From: an uncultured Pelagibacteraceae bacterium
GTDB taxonomy: Bacteria; Pseudomonadota; Alphaproteobacteria; Pelagibacterales; Pelagibacteraceae
DNA length: 41,481 nt
Reading direction: 5' to 3'
NCBI GenBank assembly: GCA_902529105.1
Contig: CABZUW010000010.1
Location: forward strand, 1-41,481
The notes beneath the pieces were generated by a model. The model was not told the DNA's origin. It did no database searches and saw only the letters and a program-made list of their open reading frames with translations. Positions within the stretch are counted from its first letter, which is position 1, and the number at the start of each line of letters is the position of its first letter. The position numbers and the translations under genes were made by a program. Positions 35,568 to 41,481 of this stretch are shown here, in pieces.

Positions 35568-35963
35568 TTAATTTTTTATCTTCAAAGCTTCAACTATCGC
35601 ATTAATTGGAAGGTATATACAATTCTTCCTTTTATAATTTTTTTTATTAAAAATTTTAAACAATTTTCCTTCGATACTTATCTCTTGGTTATGATAAAAT
35701 TTATTAATTAGCTTAATTTTTTGTATTACAGACTTCAAATTTTTATTAATTATATTTTTAGTTATTAGGCTTGCAGATGCTTGACAGTATATACATGATT
35801 TAGTTTCATAACCTACATCTTTTATTATATTTTTTTTTAAGTTAATTTTTAATTTAATGTAATCACCGCACATTGGATTTTTCTTTAATGCACTATGAGT
35901 GAAATTTTCCAATTTTTTCATATTTTTCGTATCTGAAGCGATCTTTAAAATATCTAAATCCAT
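35568..35963 (-). CDS. NifU/IscU/SufU-like iron-sulfur scaffold protein
   Basis: A 131-residue protein of the NifU N-terminal family, on which iron-sulfur clusters are assembled before transfer. The ligand motifs are in the correct order: NPMCGDYIK (Cys32, Asp34), SCIYCQASAS (Cys57/Cys60) and KRKNCIYLPINAI (Cys115). The PMCGD and ASASL words resemble SufU/NifU more than IscU, which has CGDVMK and HC. No cysteine desulfurase or other isc/suf gene is adjacent. It is transcribed away from the EamA gene across an 83-base divergent region. Confidence 0.8.
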   Translation of the reverse strand: MDLDILKIASDTKNMKKLENFTHSALKKNPMCGDYIKLKINLKKNIIKDVGYETKSCIYCQASASLITKNIINKNLKSVIQKIKLINKFYHNQEISIEGKLFKIFNKKNYKRKNCIYLPINAIVEALKIKN

Positions 35964-35974
35964 AAAGTCCTAAT

Positions 35975-35985
35975 TTACACTGTAA
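35975..35985. promoter_or_regulatory. Inverted repeat between divergent scaffold and EamA genes
   Basis: TTACA-C-TGTAA is a perfect 11-base inverted repeat located 12 bases from the scaffold start codon and 61 bases from the EamA start. It could be an operator for one or both genes. It is short, so coincidence is possible. Confidence 0.25.
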
Positions 35986-36046
35986 TTGAAATATTTTTAA
36001 TATTTATTTTCTTGTGTAGAAAAAAAATAAGTATTAAAAATTGCAA

Positions 36047-36952
36047 ATGTTAGAGCTTAAAAATCAGAAAGCGGCAGTTCCTATTGTATTATTTGCAGGA
36101 TTATTTTGGTCGTTAGGTCCATACGTAGTTAGAAATATAGACGCAGCCAACACAGTGCCTTGGCAATATCTTTTCACCAGGGGAATAGTAATCTTTTTGC
36201 TATTAAACTGTTTTTTATATTTTGAAGAAGGAATTAAATTTTATAAAAACTATTTAAAAGTTGGTTTATCTGGAATTTTAGGGGGGTTAGGTCTTGCAAT
36301 TGCAATGATATCTTTTATATGGTCAATTACAAATACATCTGCAGCAATTACTTTATTGTGTTTAGCTGCAATGCCATTCATAACTGCTTTATTAAGTTTT
36401 TTATTTCTTAAAGAAAAAATTTCATTAAGTGTTTGGCTTACAATAATACTTGCTGCCATTGGGATTGTAATAATGGCTGTTGGAAGTAAAAATACAGGAT
36501 CTATTATAGGTCTAATTTTTGGATTAGCTTCTGCATTAGGTTTTGCAATATTTTCTGTAACTCTTCGATGGAGAAGACAGACACCAAAATTTACAACAGT
36601 ATCAATTGCAGGTTTAATATGCGCAATTATTTCAGGATTTGTAATTTTAAATCAGGATTTAAATTTTTTATCCTCTAGCAAAAATCAAGCTTTATTTGCT
36701 ACACATGGCTCTTTAGTATGTATTGGTCTTATTTTATATTCTATGGGCTCAAAACATATCCAGGCAGCTGAACTTACACTTTTATCACTAACAGAGGTAA
36801 TTGGAGGAATATTTTGGGTGTGGTTACCGTGGCTAGGAATTAATGAAATCCCATCCAACAATACTATAATCGGAGGATTTTTAATCTTTGTATCTATATT
36901 TTATTACAGTTTAATTATTCAAAATAACAAAAGGTTTATAGGTTTAAATTAG
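36047..36952 (+). CDS. EamA/DMT-family permease of the amidinotransferase operon
   Basis: A 301-residue drug/metabolite transporter with ten predicted membrane segments in two EamA repeats. The first is around FAGLFWSLGPYVVRN and the second around SIIGLIFGLASALGFAIFS. ATG 36047 is preferred over the upstream TTG 36041. Its stop is immediately followed by the amidinotransferase ATG, so it belongs to that operon. Possible cargo: arginine, ornithine, guanidinoacetate or a related compound, inferred only from the neighbours. Confidence 0.85.
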   Translation: MLELKNQKAAVPIVLFAGLFWSLGPYVVRNIDAANTVPWQYLFTRGIVIFLLLNCFLYFEEGIKFYKNYLKVGLSGILGGLGLAIAMISFIWSITNTSAAITLLCLAAMPFITALLSFLFLKEKISLSVWLTIILAAIGIVIMAVGSKNTGSIIGLIFGLASALGFAIFSVTLRWRRQTPKFTTVSIAGLICAIISGFVILNQDLNFLSSSKNQALFATHGSLVCIGLILYSMGSKHIQAAELTLLSLTEVIGGIFWVWLPWLGINEIPSNNTIIGGFLIFVSIFYYSLIIQNNKRFIGLN

Positions 36953-38062
36953 ATGAGCAAAACTATTGTAAACAGTTGGAATGAGTGGGACCCTTTAAAA
37001 CACGTCATTTTAGGAAAGGCTGATGGATGTTGCATACCTGCACCTGAGCCAGCACTAGATGCAAAGGTTCCCGAAGAGTCTGACATGAAAGGTGAATATG
37101 GTCCAAGAACTCAAGAAACTGTAGATAAAGCAAATGAACTACTGGATAATTTTGAAAAAATTCTAACAAAAAGGGGTATTAAAGTAGATAGACCCCAGCC
37201 TATAAATCATAATCAAAAAATTGAAACACCTGATTGGAAGTCAGAAACCATGTTTGGTTGTATGCCAGCAAGAGATGTTATTTTAACTGTGGGAAATGAG
37301 ATGTTGGAAGCTACAATGAGTTACAGATGTAGATGGTTCGAATATTTAAATTATAGACCACTTATACAAAAATATTTTAATGAGGATTCTAATATGAAAC
37401 ATGAAACAGCACCCAAACCTAGACTTACAGACTTAGATTATAGAAAAGATTATTTATCTGACTCAATAGGTGTGCAAAAAAGACTAGAATGGACAAAAAA
37501 TAAGTTTTTTGTAACAACAGAAGAAGAACCATTATTTGATGCAGCTGATATTTTAAGATTTGGAAAAGATTTAATTGTTCAACACGGATTTACTACTAAT
37601 CTGAAAGGTATTGATTGGCTTAAAAGACATTTTCAAAATCACAGAGTGCATGCTGTAAATTTTCCTGGTGACCCTTACCCAATACATATTGATGCTACTT
37701 TTACACCAATTACAGAGGGTATAATTATTAATAATCCCCAAAGAAGACTACCTGAGGAACAAAGAAAGCTTTTTGAAAAAAATGGATGGAAAATTATCGA
37801 TGCAGCTCAACCTGCTCATAATTCTCCACCACCATTGTGTTATTCATCAGTTTGGTTATCAATGAATGTGTTAGTTTTAGACCCAAAAACTGTATGCGTG
37901 GAGAAAAGCGAAGTTTATCAAGCCGAACAAATAGATAAGCTTGGATTAGAAGTCGTACCTGTTGAATTAAGAGATGCATATGCATTTGGCGGCGGATTGC
38001 ATTGTAGTACTGCTGATGTTTTTAGAGAGGGAAATTTAAAAGATTACTTTCCTAACCAATAA
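36953..38062 (+). CDS. Glycine amidinotransferase-like enzyme (AGAT family)
   Basis: Probably transfers the amidino group of arginine to an amine acceptor, in the classical case glycine, giving ornithine and guanidinoacetate. The 369-residue protein resembles vertebrate AGAT along its whole length: SWNEWDPLKHVILGKA at the N-terminus, ETPDWKSETM, LTVGNEMLEATMSYRCRWFEY, and the catalytic triad around FDAAD (Asp196/Asp199), PIHIDATF (His245) and GGGLHCSTADV (Cys351). The streptomycin-type inosamine-phosphate amidinotransferases are the main alternative. The following threonine aldolase, which makes glycine, favours glycine as the acceptor. No guanidinoacetate methyltransferase is visible, so creatine is not the likely end product. 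Confidence 0.85.
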   Translation: MSKTIVNSWNEWDPLKHVILGKADGCCIPAPEPALDAKVPEESDMKGEYGPRTQETVDKANELLDNFEKILTKRGIKVDRPQPINHNQKIETPDWKSETMFGCMPARDVILTVGNEMLEATMSYRCRWFEYLNYRPLIQKYFNEDSNMKHETAPKPRLTDLDYRKDYLSDSIGVQKRLEWTKNKFFVTTEEEPLFDAADILRFGKDLIVQHGFTTNLKGIDWLKRHFQNHRVHAVNFPGDPYPIHIDATFTPITEGIIINNPQRRLPEEQRKLFEKNGWKIIDAAQPAHNSPPPLCYSSVWLSMNVLVLDPKTVCVEKSEVYQAEQIDKLGLEVVPVELRDAYAFGGGLHCSTADVFREGNLKDYFPNQ

Positions 38063-38063
38063 T

Positions 38064-39089
38064 ATGACGATCTTTGCCTCAGATAATGTTACAGCTGCCT
38101 GTCCGGAGGTAATTCAAGCAATTAATAATGCAAATAATGGCAATGTAGACTCTTATGGAGATGACCAATGGACAAACAATTTAGAAAGAAAATTTTCTGA
38201 ATTATTTGAAAAAAAAGTAAAAGTATTTACTGCTATAACAGGTACTGCGGCTAATTCATTAGCTTTATCTGCAATTACTCCAAATTATGGAAACATATAT
38301 TGTCATAAAATTTCACATATTAATGTGGATGAGTGTGGAGCACCTGAGTTCTTTACAGGTGGTGCTAAACTAATAACTATCGATGGTTTTAATGGTAAAT
38401 TTAGTGCAGAAGATTTAAGAAAAAATATTAGAGGTGAGGGGGTGGTTCATAATACCCAACCTTCTACGGTAAGTATTACGCAATCTTGTGAAACAGGAGT
38501 AGTTTACAAAATAGACGAAATAGAAAAAATTACTGAAATTGCAAAGAAAAACAACATGAAAGTTCATATGGATGGGGCACGTTTTTCAAATGCGGTAGTA
38601 TCACTAAAAAAAACACCAGCTGAAATTACATGGAAATCAGGTATCGATGTTTTAACATTTGGTGGAACTAAGAATGGATGTTTAGATGCAGAAGCAATAA
38701 TCTTTTTTAAGTCAGAAGATATTAAAAATTTTAAATATCTTCAAAAGAGATCAGGACAATTGTTGTCGAAGATGAGATTTCTTTCAGCTCAACTGGATGC
38801 ATATATATCAAATAATTTATGGTACAAAAATGCAAAAAATTCTAATAAAATGGCAAAAATTTTAAGTACAAAACTTTCAAGATTAAATAGCATTGAAATA
38901 ACTTATCCAACAGAATCTAATGAGGTATTTGTTAAAATTCCAAAAAGTATACAAGGTCATCTAACAAAAAAAGGCTATTATGCTGTTCCAGATGAAACAT
39001 TTGATGGCTCTGTTAGATTTGTGTCAGCATGGAATACCACAGAAAAAGATATAGATAAATTAGTAAAAACTATTAGAGAAAAATTATAA
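38064..39089 (+). CDS. ltaE: Low-specificity L-threonine aldolase
   Basis: PLP enzyme of fold type I that cleaves threonine to glycine and acetaldehyde. The 341 residues have FASDNVTAACPEVIQAI at the N-terminus, the THAD-like region SYGDDQWTNNLE, the FTAITGTAANSLAL phosphate-binding loop, the VHMDGARFSNA aspartate loop and PLP-binding Lys203 in TFGGTKNGC. It begins one base after the amidinotransferase. It is one of the few glycine sources visible and is probably important if the organism lacks the standard phosphoserine route, as reported for SAR11. It is convergent with the MFS permease two bases away. Confidence 0.92.
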   Translation: MTIFASDNVTAACPEVIQAINNANNGNVDSYGDDQWTNNLERKFSELFEKKVKVFTAITGTAANSLALSAITPNYGNIYCHKISHINVDECGAPEFFTGGAKLITIDGFNGKFSAEDLRKNIRGEGVVHNTQPSTVSITQSCETGVVYKIDEIEKITEIAKKNNMKVHMDGARFSNAVVSLKKTPAEITWKSGIDVLTFGGTKNGCLDAEAIIFFKSEDIKNFKYLQKRSGQLLSKMRFLSAQLDAYISNNLWYKNAKNSNKMAKILSTKLSRLNSIEITYPTESNEVFVKIPKSIQGHLTKKGYYAVPDETFDGSVRFVSAWNTTEKDIDKLVKTIREKL

Positions 39090-39091
39090 AC

Positions 39092-40378
39092 TTAATTTTT
39101 TTTATTATTCAAATTTGCTGGTGTATCAGGATCCAGTTGTAACCCAGCAGGTGTAATAGTTGCCGGTATGGGGGTGAAAGTTGACTCTGGATTGTTTGCA
39201 ACCTCTCTTACTTTCATTCTATAAACACCAAAAAAACCAATAATTAAATGGAACAGAATTAAAAAAATAAAAAAACCATTCAAATCAAGAAATTGAATAA
39301 ATAATGAGCATAATATTGGTCCAGATATTGCACCAAACCCAAATATTAATTGCAAACCTCCACCTGCCGCAACAAATTTATTCTTATCTACAAAATCATT
39401 TGTATGCGCAAGGTTTAACGAGAATAAAGGTAAACAAAAACTAGTATAAAGACCAACAAATATAAAAAATAAAATTTTTTTATAATGCATTTCTGATAAC
39501 CAATAAATATTCTCTATAGGATCATTGGAGGTTAATATTGACAGAAAAGCTAATAAAGCTGCAAAAAAAGTTGTAATTACAATTACTGATCTTCTATCGT
39601 ATTTATCAGATACATAACCAATTGGCCATTGACCAAGCACACCAGAAATTGTTGAAATAAAAAGTAGAATAGATGTTTCAAATAAATTAAAATTTGCTTT
39701 AGTTGCATAAAAAGCGATTAAAGAAAAAAAACCTCCATGAATAATTCCTGTGCAAAAAGAACTTACACTTCCCAATGGGGAGATTTTATATAACTCTAGT
39801 ATATTCATGGTTCCAATCTTTTTAAATTTTGGTGCCGATCTTTTTGTAAGCAGAATAGGAACTAAAGCTAAAGATAATAAAACTGAAACTAAAATAAAAG
39901 GCTCATAATTAATTGGATCACTAACGTTTAGAAGCAACATACCAATTGAGAGACCTAAATAAATTATAATCATATAAGCTGATAATAGCTGCCCTCTATT
40001 TTTATTAGTTGCTCTATCATTTAACCAACTTTCACTTACAATGTAGCAACTAACTAAGCTAATGCCTGTGATAAATCTACTTATAGTCCACATAAATGGA
40101 TTGACGTATGCAACAGCTAATAAAGCACTTAATGATGCAAGAGATGCAAATGCAGCAAAAACTCTTATATGACCAACTTTTGATACTAACTTAGGCGTTG
40201 TTTTTGATCCTACAAAATAACCTATGTAATATCCTGACATAAAAATACCAGTTGTTATCACACTAAAATTCTCAATTACAGACCTAATTCCCATCACTTG
40301 TAATTGTAGACCGTGTGCAATCATCATGGTTCCAATTCCTATGAATAATGCCCAGGACTTTTTAACTTCTTTTTGCAT
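39092..40378 (-). CDS. MFS-family permease
   Basis: A 428-residue major facilitator with twelve predicted membrane segments. The signature loop between segments 2 and 3 reads GSKTTPKLVSKVGHIRVF, and the corresponding loop in the second half is GYVSDKYDRRSVIV, the classical G-x3-D-R-R pattern. The segment SESWLNDRATNKNRGQ after helix 5 is seen in a subgroup close to YcaD-type carriers. A proline-rich hydrophilic tail follows the last helix (PIPATITPAGLQLDPDTPA). Substrate unknown. Convergent with the aldolase. Confidence 0.85.
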   Translation of the reverse strand: MQKEVKKSWALFIGIGTMMIAHGLQLQVMGIRSVIENFSVITTGIFMSGYYIGYFVGSKTTPKLVSKVGHIRVFAAFASLASLSALLAVAYVNPFMWTISRFITGISLVSCYIVSESWLNDRATNKNRGQLLSAYMIIIYLGLSIGMLLLNVSDPINYEPFILVSVLLSLALVPILLTKRSAPKFKKIGTMNILELYKISPLGSVSSFCTGIIHGGFFSLIAFYATKANFNLFETSILLFISTISGVLGQWPIGYVSDKYDRRSVIVITTFFAALLAFLSILTSNDPIENIYWLSEMHYKKILFFIFVGLYTSFCLPLFSLNLAHTNDFVDKNKFVAAGGGLQLIFGFGAISGPILCSLFIQFLDLNGFFIFLILFHLIIGFFGVYRMKVREVANNPESTFTPIPATITPAGLQLDPDTPANLNNKKN

Positions 40379-40408
40379 CTATAAAAGTAAATATAATTTG
40401 TTCTGAGG

Positions 40409-41287
40409 CTAGGTAGATTTGATTTGTGTTTTTTTTAAGGCCAAAAATGAATGTAAAGCAATTGTAATAATTATAACTATACCACCAATTATTGTTTGAA
40501 CACTTGGTTGTTCTTTAATTATAAGCCATACCCAAATTGGCCCAAGTATAACTTCCAATAGGAAGAATAAATTCACCTCTGGTGCAGAAATATATCTTGG
40601 GGCTATAGTTACTAGTACAAAAGGAATAGCCACACACATTATACACATCAAAGGAACTATTATTTTGTCTGTTGCCACTAGGTCAAATTTTTCAACAAAA
40701 AAGAAAGCAAATATTGCAACAACAAGTTTTCCTATAACTGCCGATGGTACTAAATCTCTATCTTTAGCAAACCTTGCGAGATTTGCATTAATAGCTAGAC
40801 CAAGTGCGGTTACAAAACCAAATAAATCTCCAACTATATTTCCAATTTGTATCGAGTCATAAAATATAAATGTAACAGAAAAAAATGTTACAAAAATTGC
40901 TACCCAAGTTTCCTTATTGGTTGGTTCTTTTAAAAAAATTGCTGCTAATATTGCAGACAACATTGGTGCCATTGCCACCATGATCAGGGTATTAGCTACG
41001 TTAGTATTTTGAATTGAGATAATAAAAGTTATATTACAAATAGAAAAGCTAATTACATAAAATATACCAGTTAGACCAATTTTAAATAATGCATTAAAAA
41101 AATTTTTTTTATAAAACAAAATAAGTCCTATCAATACAACAACGAAGGGTATTGCGCCTCTATAGAAAAGAAGAGACCAAGTATCAATATTTGACAATCT
41201 TATAAATAATGAATCTGGAGTAATAAACATAACGCCAACAAAAGCCAAAAAGGATCCTTTTTGTTGATTAGTAAGCTTATTAAACAT
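40409..41287 (-). CDS. EamA/DMT-family permease
   Basis: A 292-residue permease with ten hydrophobic segments and two EamA repeats; the segment EVILGPIWVWLIIKEQPS in the second repeat is close to the corresponding part of the permease at 16195-17076, so the two may be related paralogues. It starts within the last codons of the preceding gene on the minus strand (eight-base overlap) and is 30 bases upstream of the MFS permease, in the same direction. Substrate unknown. Confidence 0.85.
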   Translation of the reverse strand: MFNKLTNQQKGSFLAFVGVMFITPDSLFIRLSNIDTWSLLFYRGAIPFVVVLIGLILFYKKNFFNALFKIGLTGIFYVISFSICNITFIISIQNTNVANTLIMVAMAPMLSAILAAIFLKEPTNKETWVAIFVTFFSVTFIFYDSIQIGNIVGDLFGFVTALGLAINANLARFAKDRDLVPSAVIGKLVVAIFAFFFVEKFDLVATDKIIVPLMCIMCVAIPFVLVTIAPRYISAPEVNLFFLLEVILGPIWVWLIIKEQPSVQTIIGGIVIIITIALHSFLALKKTQIKST

Positions 41288-41481
41288 TATGCAAATTTTC
41301 TAAATAGTTTTCAATTTCTAGAATATTTTTTAGTTTTTTTGAACAGGTTTGATTTTGACAAATTACAGTGAAAAATTCTTTTTCATTTTCTTTATGAATT
41401 ATTGAGGCATTACTCAAATAGTTTATGTTTAATTTATTTATTATATTTTTATAATTTTTAAATTCTCCATTAAAAGTTATA
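41280..41481 (-). CDS. C-terminal end of a probable DUF255/YyaL thioredoxin-domain protein (partial)
   Basis: The minus-strand frame is open from the window edge to a stop at 41280 and gives 66 residues of a C-terminus. The closing segment FFTVICQNQTCSKKLKN followed by ILEIENYLE resembles the C-terminal end of YyaL/DUF255 proteins, in which an xVCxNxxC strand precedes a short terminal helix. The rest lies outside the window, so the assignment is tentative. It overlaps the EamA permease start by eight bases and is probably in its operon. Confidence 0.5.
   Translation of the reverse strand, partial: ITFNGEFKNYKNIINKLNINYLSNASIIHKENEKEFFTVICQNQTCSKKLKNILEIENYLENLHNV

Noticed and set aside
1-41481. 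CRISPR arrays, insertion sequences, prophage genes, tRNA or rRNA genes
   Set aside because: I found no regularly spaced repeats, transposase or integrase motifs, and no tRNA cloverleaf or rRNA sequence in the small intergenic gaps.

Overview
The window looks like a chromosomal segment of a SAR11 / Candidatus Pelagibacter-type alphaproteobacterium. The evidence is very AT-rich DNA with lysine-, asparagine- and isoleucine-rich proteins, almost no intergenic space (many ATGA/TAATG overlaps, no gene-free stretch above 300 bases), and an assembly of families I associate with that group. These include a recA-alaS-icd neighbourhood, a glycine riboswitch before gcvTHP, a eukaryote-like NADP isocitrate dehydrogenase, many EamA/DMT permeases and a Liv-type ABC importer. 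I saw no insertion sequence, prophage, CRISPR array, tRNA or rRNA. The taxonomic call is inference from gene content and composition.

Layout. Bases 1-6 kb: the 3' end of a TolC-type outer membrane protein, recA (with a possible degenerate SOS box and a clear Rho-independent terminator), alaS, and icd convergent with alaS. 5.8-8.8 kb: a tightly overlapped phospholipid set (psd, pssA), a glycosyltransferase and rlmE. 8.8-12.6 kb: guaB (without its regulatory CBS domains), a small secreted TPR protein, guaA and panB. 12.6-17.1 kb: a TerC-type membrane protein, a secreted TPR protein, 5-oxoprolinase split into divergent pxpA and pxpBC, and an EamA permease. 17.1-21.6 kb: a tandem glycine riboswitch and gcvT-gcvH-gcvP. 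21.6-26.6 kb: a lipid-modification/photo-oxidative-type module of FAD oxidoreductase, DUF1365, cyclopropane-synthase-like methyltransferase and DUF3833 lipoprotein, then a short-chain dehydrogenase and a TspO homologue facing away from each other. 26.6-30.3 kb: a DAO-family oxidoreductase, msrA, NAD-formate dehydrogenase and an HPP-family membrane protein. 30.4-35.6 kb: a complete Liv-type ABC importer (binding protein, two ATPases, two permeases), followed by an unlisted 28-residue membrane peptide coupled to livM. 35.6-41.5 kb: a NifU/IscU-like scaffold, an EamA permease-amidinotransferase-threonine aldolase operon, an MFS permease, another EamA permease and the 3' end of a probable DUF255/YyaL-type protein.

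How it works together. Much of the window concerns glycine and one-carbon flow. Threonine aldolase can make glycine, a glycine-amidinotransferase-like enzyme would consume it, the glycine-sensing riboswitch would control its cleavage by GcvTHP, and formate dehydrogenase oxidises one-carbon units to CO2. The most interesting items are: (1) a perfect 14-bp helix in the riboswitch that pairs the inter-aptamer linker with the gcvT start region and competes with the P1 helix of aptamer 2; (2) the permease-amidinotransferase-threonine aldolase operon, which suggests unrecognised guanidino-compound metabolism; (3) the lipid-modification module with TspO; (4) the tiny membrane protein at the end of the ABC operon.
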